7,283 nucleotides of DNA from Alistipes sp. (GTDB lineage Bacteria > Bacteroidota > Bacteroidia > Bacteroidales > Rikenellaceae). A program made the translations under genes and the position numbers. The notes under the pieces are model-generated. The model had not been told where the DNA came from. It ran no database searches and was given only the letters and a program-made list of their open reading frames with translations. Shown here one piece after another: positions 1 through 6,576 of the stretch. The DNA lies in NCBI GenBank assembly GCA_029051915.1, contig JAIDKM010000143.1:1-7283 (forward strand), in the 5' to 3' direction. The number at the start of each line of letters is the position of its first letter. Position 1 is the stretch's first letter.

Positions 1-4
1 AAGT

Positions 5-22
5 TATCTTTTCGCAAAGATA
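5..22. repeat. Perfect 7-bp inverted repeat overlapping a promoter box
   Basis: TATCTTT at 5-11 and its exact reverse complement AAAGATA at 16-22 are separated by the four bases TCGC. The right arm is part of the minus-strand -7 box at 15-22, so a protein bound here would cover the core promoter. The repeat could be an operator for the gene that starts left of the window, a short hairpin at the start of its transcript, or chance in AT-rich DNA. The repeat itself is certain; any function is inferred. Confidence 0.5.
15..22 (-). promoter_or_regulatory. Putative Bacteroidota -7 promoter box for a gene left of the window
   Basis: Read on the minus strand this is TATCTTTG, an exact match to the TAnnTTTG -7 element recognised by the Bacteroidota primary sigma factor. 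It lies in AT-rich intergenic DNA downstream of queA and points out of the window to the left. About 18-20 bases upstream there is only a T-rich stretch, not a clear TTG -33 element. The box suggests that the next minus-strand gene has its own promoter and is not simply the last gene of the queA operon. The gene itself cannot be seen. Confidence 0.45.
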
Positions 23-60
23 GTGAAAAAATTCTTAAAAAATATGTTCGGGCTTCGGGC

Positions 61-1110
61 CTACAGGATCAGCATCGCGTCTCCGTACGTGCCGAAGCGG
101 TACTTCTCTTCTTTGGCTACTTTGTAGGCGTTCATCACCGTTTCGTAGCCGCCGAACGCCGCCACCATCATCAGCTGGGTCGAGAACGGGCGGTGGAAGT
201 TGGTAACCATCGCGTCGGCTACCGAGAAGTCGTAGGGCGCGAAGATGAATTTGTTCGTCCAGCCTTCCATCGCCTTGATCATGCCTCCCGTGGATGCCGC
301 GGTCTCGATCGTTCGCATGACCGTCGTGCCGATCGCCACAATTTTGCGGCCTTCGCCTTTGGCTGCGTTGACCGCGCGGGCCGCTTCTTCGTCCACCATG
401 AATTGTTCGGAGTCCATCTTGTGTTTCGAGAGGTCTTCCACATCTACCGTGCGGAAGTTTCCCAGGCCTACATGCAGGGTGATGAACGCACGGTCTATTC
501 CCTTGATCTCCATTCGTTTCATCAGGTGTTTCGAGAAGTGCATGCCGGCCGTCGGGGCGGCTACGGCACCTTCTTTCGTCGCGAAGATCGTCTGATAGCG
601 TTCGGCATCTTCGGGTTCCACTTTTTCGCGCACCCACCTCGGCAGCGGGGTCTCTCCCAGCGCGAAGAGCGCTTGTTTGAATTCTTCGTAGGATCCGTCG
701 AACAGGAATCGGAGCGTGCGGCCGCGCGAGGTCGTGTTGTCGATCACTTCGGCCACCAGCAGGTCGTCGTCTCCGAAGTAAAGTTTGTTTCCGATGCGGA
801 TCTTCCGCGCCGGGTCGACCAGTACGTCCCACAGGCGCAGTTCACGGTTGAGTTCGCGCAGCAGGAATATTTCGATTTCGGCTCCGGTCTTCTCCTTGTT
901 GCCGTAGAGGCGGGCAGGGAATACTTTCGTGTCGTTGAAAACGAAAAGGTCTTTTTCGTCGAAGTATTCGATGATCTCCTTGAACAGGCGGTGTTCGATG
1001 GTTCCTTTGGCCCGGTCGATGACCATCAGGCGCGATTCGTCCCGGTTTTCGGCAGGGTAGTGGGCCAGCATTTCGGGGTCGAAATCGTAGCCGTATTGCG
1101 ATAGTTTCAT
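61..1110 (-). CDS. queA: S-adenosylmethionine:tRNA ribosyltransferase-isomerase QueA
   Basis: QueA transfers and isomerises the ribosyl part of S-adenosylmethionine onto preQ1 in tRNA, giving epoxyqueuosine at the wobble position of GUN-anticodon tRNAs in the cytoplasm. The 349-residue product has the usual family length. Visible family motifs are [13 protein letters not shown] (58-70), GETPLP (152-157), [21 protein letters not shown] (172-192, APTAG 185-189), TLHVGLGNF (211-219) and NFHRP (304-308). HKMDSE (230-235) and GLGNFR replace the MHSE and GxGTF seen in many proteobacterial enzymes, as I recall from Bacteroides QueA. The ATG at 1110 opens directly into the conserved KLSQY start; no Shine-Dalgarno is visible, as is normal in this phylum. 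It lies 61 bases after truB and seems to be the last gene of the operon. I find no clear intrinsic terminator after its TAG stop, only T-runs on its coding strand. Function assignment is firm. Confidence 0.97.
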   Translation of the reverse strand: MKLSQYGYDFDPEMLAHYPAENRDESRLMVIDRAKGTIEHRLFKEIIEYFDEKDLFVFNDTKVFPARLYGNKEKTGAEIEIFLLRELNRELRLWDVLVDPARKIRIGNKLYFGDDDLLVAEVIDNTTSRGRTLRFLFDGSYEEFKQALFALGETPLPRWVREKVEPEDAERYQTIFATKEGAVAAPTAGMHFSKHLMKRMEIKGIDRAFITLHVGLGNFRTVDVEDLSKHKMDSEQFMVDEEAARAVNAAKGEGRKIVAIGTTVMRTIETAASTGGMIKAMEGWTNKFIFAPYDFSVADAMVTNFHRPFSTQLMMVAAFGGYETVMNAYKVAKEEKYRFGTYGDAMLIL

Positions 1111-1171
1111 ACTGAAAAATGGGTTTTCGTTCAGAAATGGCAGCGTAAATATTCATTATACGTCGCCGGCG

Positions 1172-1900
1172 TCATTTTGTTTCGGTGGCTTCCAGTTTTT
1201 TCAGGAACTCTTCCAGTTGCCAGGCTTGTTCTTCGGTGAATCCGCCGCTGCGGATGCGGCGCAGCGACGTCAGGTGGGCGCCGCTTCCGAGGGCTTCGCC
1301 GATTTCGCGGGCCAGGGCCCGGATGTAGGTTCCTTTGCTGCAGCGTACCCGGATGCGGATTCGAGGCAGCGCGTATTCGAGCAGTTCTATTTCGTAGAGG
1401 TTGACTCGGGCCTTGCGCAGTTCCACGGTCTGGGTCGTCTCGCCGGCCCGGGCCAGTTCGTAGGCTCGGGTTCCGTCGATCTTCTTCGCCGAGTAGAGGG
1501 GCGGTTCTTGCAGACGTTCTCCTTCCAGACTGCGGAGCGCTTCGGCCACGGCTTCCCGCGTGATGTGTTCGTAGGGATAAGTCCGGTCGATCGGGTGTTC
1601 CAGGTCGTAGCTCGGGGTCGTCGCTCCCAGCATCACGTCGGCCACGTATTCTTTTTCTTCGGCTTGGAGTGCGTCCACCAGCTTCGTCGCACGGCCTATG
1701 CAGACCAGCAGAATGCCCGTCGCCAGGGGGTCGAGCGTCCCGGCGTGCCCCACCTTGATGCGGTGGTATCCCAGTTTGCGGAGTGCGTATTTGATTTTCC
1801 GCACCACGTCGGTCGAAGTCCACTCCAGCGGTTTGTCGAGCACCGCAATGTAGCCTTCTTCGAAGTTGATTCCCCGCAGGTCGAATTGTTCTCCGTTCAT
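1172..1900 (-). CDS. truB: tRNA pseudouridine(55) synthase TruB (short form)
   Basis: TruB isomerises uridine 55 in the T-loop of most tRNAs to pseudouridine. The catalytic motif GHAGTLDPLATG lies at 51-62, with the nucleophilic aspartate at D57. The N-terminal KPLEWTS (23-29), the PPLYSAKKIDGTRAYELAR block in mid-protein and the CSKGTYIRALAREIG block near the C terminus are all family signatures. The protein has 242 residues, against about 314 for the E. coli enzyme, and ends shortly after the catalytic fold, leaving no room for the usual C-terminal PUA domain. The frame stays open far upstream inside uppP, but homology begins with the segment after the ATG at 1900. That ATG overlaps the uppP stop as ATGA (1897-1900), so translation is probably coupled. 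queA follows after 61 bases. The function is secure and the start nearly so. Confidence 0.96.
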   Translation of the reverse strand: MNGEQFDLRGINFEEGYIAVLDKPLEWTSTDVVRKIKYALRKLGYHRIKVGHAGTLDPLATGILLVCIGRATKLVDALQAEEKEYVADVMLGATTPSYDLEHPIDRTYPYEHITREAVAEALRSLEGERLQEPPLYSAKKIDGTRAYELARAGETTQTVELRKARVNLYEIELLEYALPRIRIRVRCSKGTYIRALAREIGEALGSGAHLTSLRRIRSGGFTEEQAWQLEEFLKKLEATETK

Positions 1901-2691
1901 AGGTAGTAGTAGCTCGCTATGGAGACGGTTCCGGCTATGGCACAGTAGACCGCGAACCAGATCAGGCGGCCTTTGCGGACGATTCCGATCATCAGGCGGC
2001 AGGCCAGACATCCCGTTACGAAGGCTGCGGCGAATCCGGCCAGCAGGGGTGCGGTCTCTACGCTCGCCGTCATCTTTCCGGAGAGGGCCTCCAGCAGCAT
2101 CTCGCCCAGGATCGGGGCCAGCACCATCAGGAACGAGAATTGGGCCACGCTCTCTTTCTTGTTTCCCAGCAGCAGGCCCGTGGCGATCGTCGTTCCCGAG
2201 CGCGAGAGTCCCGGCAGGGCCGCGCAGGCTTGGGCTATGCCGATGATGAAGGCGTCGCGGTAGGAGATCTCTTCTTTTTGGCGCGGCTTGGCATAGTAGG
2301 CGAAGGCCAGCAGGGCGGCGGTCAGCAGGAGCATGAGTCCCACAGCATACAGAATCCACGGGGCTCCCAGCATCGCTTCGATGCGGTCTTTGAGCGTCAG
2401 GCCGACTATGCCGATCGGAATCATCGAGATCAGGATCTTGAGTACGTAGGCTTGTTCGGGCGTGAAGCGGCGCGAGAATACTCCTTTGAGCAGGCGCATC
2501 ACTTCGCTCCACAGCACCACGATCGTGCTCAGCACCGTGGCTGCATGGAGGGTTACGTCGAACGTAAGGTTTTCTTCCAGTTCCACTTCCAGAATTTCCT
2601 TGAATATCTGGAGGTGTCCGCTGCTCGATATGGGCAGGAATTCGGTGATTCCTTGTACGATGCCGAGCAGAATGGCTTGCAGGGTGTTCAT
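1897..2691 (-). CDS. uppP: Undecaprenyl-diphosphatase UppP (BacA family)
   Basis: UppP is an integral membrane phosphatase that converts undecaprenyl diphosphate to undecaprenyl phosphate, returning the lipid carrier to peptidoglycan and surface-glycan synthesis; raised levels give bacitracin resistance in other bacteria. The 264-residue product begins with an IVQGITEFLPISSSGHL segment (11-27), the first catalytic signature: E17, S23 and H26 align by eye with E21, S27 and H30 of E. coli BacA, and Q13 stands at its E17 position. The second signature, ALPGLSRSGTT (158-168), contains R164, equivalent to E. coli R174. Hydrophobic helices are spread along the protein, for example near 83-100, 112-132, 184-200, 214-236 and 243-262. 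The start at 2691 lies four bases after the DUF3098 stop and the end overlaps truB by four bases, so it is embedded in the operon. Confidence 0.97.
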   Translation of the reverse strand: MNTLQAILLGIVQGITEFLPISSSGHLQIFKEILEVELEENLTFDVTLHAATVLSTIVVLWSEVMRLLKGVFSRRFTPEQAYVLKILISMIPIGIVGLTLKDRIEAMLGAPWILYAVGLMLLLTAALLAFAYYAKPRQKEEISYRDAFIIGIAQACAALPGLSRSGTTIATGLLLGNKKESVAQFSFLMVLAPILGEMLLEALSGKMTASVETAPLLAGFAAAFVTGCLACRLMIGIVRKGRLIWFAVYCAIAGTVSIASYYYL

Positions 2692-2695
2692 CGGG

Positions 2696-2950
2696 TCATT
2701 CGTAGCGTTTGAGTATGGCGTATATCTCCATCGCGAATCCGCCGATCACCAGGATCGGGGCCAGCGTGATTCGGCGCCACGAGAACATGGCGTAGTCGAA
2801 TTCGTCGGGTGCGTCGCTGCCTCCTCCGGCCATCGCAACGAATCCCAGGACAATGATCGCAAAGCCGATCGCCAGCAGTACATAGTTGCGGCGCGTCAGC
2901 GGCATGCGCGGGTTTTCGGGTTTTTCTTGTCGCATATTCTTGAGTGTCAT
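2696..2950 (-). CDS. DUF3098 family small membrane protein
   Basis: This 84-residue protein has two predicted membrane helices, about 22-41 (YVLLAIGFAIIVLGFVAMAG) and 62-80. They are joined by a short polar loop rich in Gly, Asp and Glu (42-53) and a FSWRRITLAP segment (56-65). The two-helix layout and the F(S)xRRIxxAP signature match the uncharacterised DUF3098 family of Bacteroidota, which I know mainly from its position beside ftsX and uppP. The first 20 residues are charged and probably cytoplasmic. The ATG at 2950 is preceded by an A-rich stretch that favours it as the start; an in-frame ATG at 2935 (residue 6) is the alternative. No function is known. Its neighbours suggest a link to division or to lipid-carrier metabolism, but that is inference. 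Confidence 0.88.
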   Translation of the reverse strand: MTLKNMRQEKPENPRMPLTRRNYVLLAIGFAIIVLGFVAMAGGGSDAPDEFDYAMFSWRRITLAPILVIGGFAMEIYAILKRYE

Positions 2951-2964
2951 TTTTTTTCTTTCTC
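2951..2964 (-). promoter_or_regulatory. A-rich translation initiation leader of the DUF3098 gene
   Basis: On the coding strand the bases just before the ATG at 2950 read GAGAAAGAAAAAAA, giving a run of eight A including the A of ATG. Bacteroidota mRNAs rarely use a Shine-Dalgarno and often favour A-rich leaders, so this supports the upstream ATG over the one at 2935. No other gene in this operon has such a strong A-run before its start. Confidence 0.45.
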
Positions 2965-2981
2965 GGCCCCTTCTCCAGCCC

Positions 2982-3866
2982 TCAGTATAGGTAGATCTTG
3001 TTCGATTTCATGTTGACAAATTTGTTCAGCGCCACCCACGTGAAGAGCCAGGATATCACTACTCCGCCTCCGATCATCGCGCCGAACAGGTAGATACCCG
3101 TCTCTCTCACTTCGGCCAGCGTCTGTAGTTCCGGCACCGTTTCATTGAGTCCGTAGGCCGCCGCCGCAAAGAGCAGCGAGGCCATCACGCCCGCCAGTAT
3201 TCCTTGCGTGATGCTGCTCGCCAGAAAGGGGCGCATGATGAACCACTTGGTCGCTCCCACCAGCTTCATCGTGTTTATCAGGTAGCGTTTCGAGAAGATC
3301 GCCAGTCGAATCGTGTTGCTCAGCAGGATCATCGAGATCACCAGCAGGGCTCCTCCGAACAGCAGCAGTACGAATCGGATTTTGTTCACCGTCGCATGCA
3401 GCCGCTCGGCCATGAGCGCCGGGTAGCTCACGCGGGCCACTCCTTTCAGATGTTCGATTCCGCCGATGAAGGCTTCGATCAGTTCGCGGTCTGCCGACTG
3501 CGCCGTCAGGGTCAGTTCATAGGAGTCCAGTAGCGGGTTTTCGCCCAGTATCTCTTCGAATTGGGCTCCGAACATGCGGCGGAATTCTTGGTCTTCGATT
3601 TTTTCTTCTTTCGTTACATAGAGCATCTCGCCCACCAGTTCTTGGTCGTCCAGGCGTTTCTCGATCGCCTGACGTTGGGCGTCGGTAATGTTGTTTTTCA
3701 GTTCCACGGAGACTTGGATGCTCGATTGCAGCGTCCGGGCCACTTCCATCGCCGCCAGCATCAGATAGCCCACCGATCCCAACAGGAAGAGCACCAGCGT
3801 GATGCTCACGGTGGCTACCAGGTAGGAGTTGCGGACTTTGCGCTTGAGTCGTTTGTCGTCTTTCAT
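2982..3866 (-). CDS. ftsX: Cell division protein FtsX (FtsX-like permease)
   Basis: FtsX is the membrane partner of the ATPase FtsE; together they link the division machinery to peptidoglycan hydrolases or their activators in the periplasm. The 294-residue product has the classic layout: a basic cytoplasmic start (MKDDKRLKRKVR), one helix at about 17-39, an extracytoplasmic domain at about 40-162, then three helices at about 163-185, 213-240 and 256-282. The FtsX signature LVGATKWFIMRPF is at 202-214. The ATG at 3866 was chosen because homology starts with the basic segment; the frame stays open 58 codons upstream, but only as a Pro/Gly/Arg-rich shadow of the preceding gene. It lies 20 bases after the YfhO-family gene and 31 before DUF3098. 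No ftsE is present, so its partner must be encoded elsewhere, which is common in this phylum. Confidence 0.93.
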   Translation of the reverse strand: MKDDKRLKRKVRNSYLVATVSITLVLFLLGSVGYLMLAAMEVARTLQSSIQVSVELKNNITDAQRQAIEKRLDDQELVGEMLYVTKEEKIEDQEFRRMFGAQFEEILGENPLLDSYELTLTAQSADRELIEAFIGGIEHLKGVARVSYPALMAERLHATVNKIRFVLLLFGGALLVISMILLSNTIRLAIFSKRYLINTMKLVGATKWFIMRPFLASSITQGILAGVMASLLFAAAAYGLNETVPELQTLAEVRETGIYLFGAMIGGGVVISWLFTWVALNKFVNMKSNKIYLY

Positions 3867-3886
3867 GTCGTTCGGCAGGGTTTCGG

Positions 3887-6403
3887 TTATGCTTTCGGGG
3901 CCTCGGCATCCGTTGCGGGGCGCCGGTAGCCGCGGATCGCAGCTTCGAGCAGCAGGGCCAGCGTTCCCGCCAGAATTAGCAGCGACGCCGCCAGCGTGAT
4001 TCCTTCCGTCCACTTCCAGCCCGGCGCCCGGAAGCTCCATTCCACCGTGTGTTCGCCTGCCGGCAGACGCAGGCCGCGCAGGATGTAGTCCGTTCGGTAG
4101 TAGGGGACTTCTTTTCCGTCGATCCGGGCCGTCCAGCCTTTGTCATAGTAGATCTCCGAGAATACCGCGAATGCTTCGCCCGGCGCCGCGTATTCGTATT
4201 TCAGATAGTTCGGACGGTATTCCGTCAAGGCGATCTCTCCCGTCGCATAGGGGCCCGACGGTATTGCGGCGTACGCCGGGTCGTCTTTTCCGCGCGGGGA
4301 GATTATGGCCGTCGTCCGGAGGTTCGTTTCGCCCAGCGCGTCGATTTCGGCTTGTGCCGTGGGTACCCATGCCAGCGTGTCCACCAGCCAGGCCGCTCCG
4401 TATTCCGTGCCGCGACGAACGGCTTCGGGGGCTCCGCCGGCGCCCGGTACGATCGCATAGCGCGTGTTGAGCATGTCCAGTATCGCTTCGTCCGGGATGG
4501 AGAGATAGCGGTCTATGAGGTCTTGGTAGCGGGCCAGCTTCGCTCCGTGGTAGCCGCCTACCGAGCGGTGGTGATAGGAGGTCGTCGCATCGTTGAATGT
4601 GCTCACCGTCAGGTTGATTACACGGTATCCGGGATCCGTGTCGGCCAGAATCGCTTTGTCGGCGGCCGTCGGCAGTACTTGTCGGCGCCGGGACGGGATG
4701 AAGTCGTCGGACGAGAGGAACCGCAGGTCTACCGGCACCAGGTCGAGCAGCATCGCTCCTCCAAGCAGCGCCACCAGTACTTTCTTGTTCACCTTGCGCA
4801 GGGCATACAGCGCTACGCCTCCCGCCGCCAGTAGAATCATCAGCAGCGAGCGCCACGCGTCCGCCCGCATCATCGAGGCTCGTTCGGCCGCCATCGCTTC
4901 GGCCGTCCGTTCGCCCCACTCCACATCCAGTCCGCGGTCTACGTAGGCTTGCATGCCGTTCGCTTGCAGGATGCGGCGGTATTGGTCGGTCATCATCGCG
5001 GCGCTTTCGTCTCGGCCGAAGTCGAAGATCGCGCTTCCCGCCACGGCCAGCAGCAGACACAGCCCGCCCGTGATGCCGGCCGCCCAGGCCAGGGCCCGCA
5101 GCAGCCGTTCTTTCGGTATGTCGTCTCTCCACAGGCGGTTCAGGGCCAGCGCTCCCAGCAGGGGGACGCTCCATTGCACCACCACCAGCGTCATCGAGAC
5201 CGTGCGGAACTTGTCGTATCCCGGCAGCAGGCGGAACGCTACTTCCGTCAGGCCCATGAAGTTGCGGCCCCAGGCCAGCAGAATCATCAGCACCGAGATC
5301 CCCGCCAGCCACCATTTGTTGCGGCCGCGGGCCAGTGCGATTCCCAGCGCCGCCAGGAAGATCGCCGCCGCTCCCAGATAGGTCGGGCCGCCCGTGTAGG
5401 GTTGCGTGCCCCAGTAGGCGGGCAGTTGTTGCGCGATTCCCCGCAGTCCCAGTTCGTTGGTTACGGCCGCCACTTCGCCGTTCGCCGCGAAGGCCGTCCC
5501 CGAGTCTCGGCCCATGAAGTCCGGCACCAGTAGGTTGAGGGTCTCCGCCTTGCCGTAGCTCCAGGCCGTCGCATAGTCCAGATCCAGTCCGTTGCGGGTC
5601 TCTCCCGTTTCGACGGCCAGCTCCGAGCCGCCGCGCATCGTCTCTTTCGTGTGGCGGGCCGTGTACCACAGGGGCGCGAAGTTCGAGGCTACGGCCAGCA
5701 TTCCCGCCGCCGCCAGCGCCGCCGTGCGCAGACCATAGTTCCGCAGGCGTTTTTCGCGCCAGGCCACGATGCCGTCGCTGAGCCACAGAGCTCCCATCGC
5801 CAGCAGAAAATAGTAGGTGATCTGGGGATGGCCGGCTCCGATTTCGAGCGAGGCGGTCAGGGCCGTCAGCACCGCTCCGCGGCGCATGTCTCCCCGGAGG
5901 GTCATCCACGCTCCGCCCATCATCAGCGGCGCATAGACCAGGGCCCACATCTTCGTGATGTGGCCCGCTCCGATTATCAGCAGGAAGTAGGTCGACAGTC
6001 CGTAGGCCAGCGAGGGTACGATGCCGACCCAGCCGTTCACGCCCATCATCAGCAGCATGAGCCACATGGCCGTCATCGCAAAGAACAGGAAGGCCGCCGG
6101 CGTGTCGAGTATCTTCACCGCTTGTCCCACCGTGCGTTTGACCAGCTGCGCCGGGTAGGCTACGTTTATCAGGTAGGCCGGCATGCCGCCGAACATGCCT
6201 CCCGTCCATTGGGGGTCTTCGCCTGTCCGTTGCCTCGTCTGGGCAATGTCGCGGGCCATGCCTTCGTATTGGATCACGTCGTGTTGGGGCAGTACTTCTC
6301 CTTGGAATTGGGGCGCGAAGTAGGTTGCGCTCACCACAAAAAACAGCAGCAGCGCCGTCGCCGCCGGCCACAGACGCCGCACGATACTTTCAGGGAAATT
6401 CAT
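3887..6403 (-). CDS. YfhO family polytopic membrane protein
   Basis: The 838-residue product matches the YfhO family, large membrane proteins thought to resemble GT-C glycosyltransferases that use polyprenyl-linked sugars; no reaction is shown for this branch. A first helix at about 12-30 is followed by an extracytoplasmic loop with QHDVIQYEGMARD (40-52) and a GGMFGGMPAYL segment (68-78). Many further helices follow to about 460, with GAGHITKMWAL (145-155) and GAGHPQITYYF (189-199). More lie near 519-534 and 541-556. A soluble region (about 560-795) carries SYHHRSVGGYHGAKLARYQ (609-627), NTRYAIV (646-652) and FSEIYYDKGWTARIDGKEVP (748-767), all familiar from this family. A last helix is at about 800-823. 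I chose the ATG at 6403: an in-frame ATG at 6475 would add 24 polar residues and lies upstream of the likely -7 box at 6425-6432. It heads the minus-strand operon, 20 bases before ftsX. Confidence 0.9.
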   Translation of the reverse strand: MNFPESIVRRLWPAATALLLFFVVSATYFAPQFQGEVLPQHDVIQYEGMARDIAQTRQRTGEDPQWTGGMFGGMPAYLINVAYPAQLVKRTVGQAVKILDTPAAFLFFAMTAMWLMLLMMGVNGWVGIVPSLAYGLSTYFLLIIGAGHITKMWALVYAPLMMGGAWMTLRGDMRRGAVLTALTASLEIGAGHPQITYYFLLAMGALWLSDGIVAWREKRLRNYGLRTAALAAAGMLAVASNFAPLWYTARHTKETMRGGSELAVETGETRNGLDLDYATAWSYGKAETLNLLVPDFMGRDSGTAFAANGEVAAVTNELGLRGIAQQLPAYWGTQPYTGGPTYLGAAAIFLAALGIALARGRNKWWLAGISVLMILLAWGRNFMGLTEVAFRLLPGYDKFRTVSMTLVVVQWSVPLLGALALNRLWRDDIPKERLLRALAWAAGITGGLCLLLAVAGSAIFDFGRDESAAMMTDQYRRILQANGMQAYVDRGLDVEWGERTAEAMAAERASMMRADAWRSLLMILLAAGGVALYALRKVNKKVLVALLGGAMLLDLVPVDLRFLSSDDFIPSRRRQVLPTAADKAILADTDPGYRVINLTVSTFNDATTSYHHRSVGGYHGAKLARYQDLIDRYLSIPDEAILDMLNTRYAIVPGAGGAPEAVRRGTEYGAAWLVDTLAWVPTAQAEIDALGETNLRTTAIISPRGKDDPAYAAIPSGPYATGEIALTEYRPNYLKYEYAAPGEAFAVFSEIYYDKGWTARIDGKEVPYYRTDYILRGLRLPAGEHTVEWSFRAPGWKWTEGITLAASLLILAGTLALLLEAAIRGYRRPATDAEAPKA

Positions 6404-6424
6404 TTCGGAATCGCTTAACCGAGC

Positions 6425-6432
6425 CAAAGGTA
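6425..6432 (-). promoter_or_regulatory. Putative -7 promoter box for the yfhO-ftsX-uppP-truB-queA operon
   Basis: On the minus strand this reads TACCTTTG, an exact TAnnTTTG match, ending 21 bases before the ATG at 6403. Transcription would start a few bases further on, leaving a 5' leader of roughly 15 bases. I see no TTG -33 element about 20 bases upstream, so the call rests on the -7 box and its position. It also argues against the longer start at 6475. Confidence 0.5.
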
Positions 6433-6454
6433 CGAAAAAATAGTTACTCGCCGC

Positions 6455-6483
6455 TTCGCAGTCGCGAAAATTCATTATATTTG
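6455..6483 (+). promoter_or_regulatory. Putative promoter of the polyprenyl diphosphate synthase gene
   Basis: TATATTTG at 6476-6483 is an exact TAnnTTTG -7 element on the plus strand. TTC at 6455-6457, 18 bases upstream, is a two-out-of-three match to the TTG -33 element at nearly the normal spacing. The start of transcription would be near 6488-6490, giving a leader of about 88 bases. The promoter is divergent from the minus-strand box at 6425-6432, and the two -7 boxes are 43 bases apart. The -33 region also contains a small dyad, TTCGC at 6455-6459 and GCGAA at 6464-6468. Confidence 0.5.
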
Positions 6484-6498
6484 CATGGTTTTACCTTC

Positions 6499-6522
6499 GC
6501 CGGACGGTTTGTCCGGCCGGAC
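6499..6522 (+). repeat. Hairpin and overlapping 12-bp palindrome in the polyprenyl synthase leader
   Basis: GCCGGAC at 6499-6505 and GTCCGGC at 6511-6517 form a perfect 7-bp GC-rich stem with the loop GGTTT. The right arm is also the first half of a perfect 12-bp palindrome, GTCCGGCCGGAC (6511-6522). The hairpin would begin about ten bases from the expected 5' end of the mRNA and about 60 bases before the start codon. There is no U-tract after it, so it is not an intrinsic terminator. It could stabilise the 5' end, modulate expression, or be a dimeric protein site; no known riboswitch is recognised. Confidence 0.55.
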
Positions 6523-6576
6523 GATGCGCCTCCCGGTTCCGCATAGGGCGTTTTCCGTTCTCTACGCACTCTGTTT

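Noticed and set aside
24..60. A possible intrinsic terminator after queA: a tandem repeat TTCGGGC (47-53 and 54-60) next to T-runs on the coding strand.
   Set aside because: The repeat is direct rather than inverted and the best stem I find is 3 bp, so no terminator hairpin is supported.
193..1104. A 303-codon plus-strand frame antisense to queA, and similar plus-strand frames across the other minus-strand genes.
   Set aside because: They are mirror frames of well-supported genes, rich in Arg, His and Gln, with no domain that I recognise.
1151..1160. The 10-mer ATTCATTATA occurs here and again at 6470-6479, beside the polyprenyl synthase promoter.
   Set aside because: A single shared AT-rich 10-mer between two intergenic regions is weak evidence, and only the second copy continues into a -7 box.
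1111..1171. TATAAT on the minus strand between truB and queA as a promoter for queA, and a CGCCGGCG palindrome beside the truB stop.
   Set aside because: A sigma70-type -10 is not the expected signal in Bacteroidota and no TAnnTTTG box is present. The palindrome is only 8 bp, has no loop and is unremarkable in this GC-rich DNA.
1901..2512. The truB frame stays open for 204 codons upstream, which would give a 446-residue protein.
   Set aside because: The extension lies wholly inside uppP, is low-complexity shadow sequence, and the family homology begins just after the ATG at 1900.
3867..4040. A 58-codon N-terminal extension of FtsX.
   Set aside because: It overlaps the end of the YfhO-family gene, reads as Gly/Arg/Pro shadow sequence, and FtsX normally starts with a short basic tail like the one after the ATG at 3866.
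4143..6371. A 742-codon open frame on the minus strand overlapping the YfhO-family gene in another frame.
   Set aside because: Its translation is Arg/Pro/Gly/Asp-rich with no recognisable domain, as expected of a shadow frame in GC-rich coding DNA. The YfhO frame has clear family motifs and membrane helices throughout.
6404..6475. A 24-codon N-terminal extension of the YfhO-family protein from an ATG at 6475.
   Set aside because: The likely -7 promoter box lies inside this stretch and the added residues are not hydrophobic or conserved to my knowledge; the ATG at 6403 places the first helix at the normal distance.
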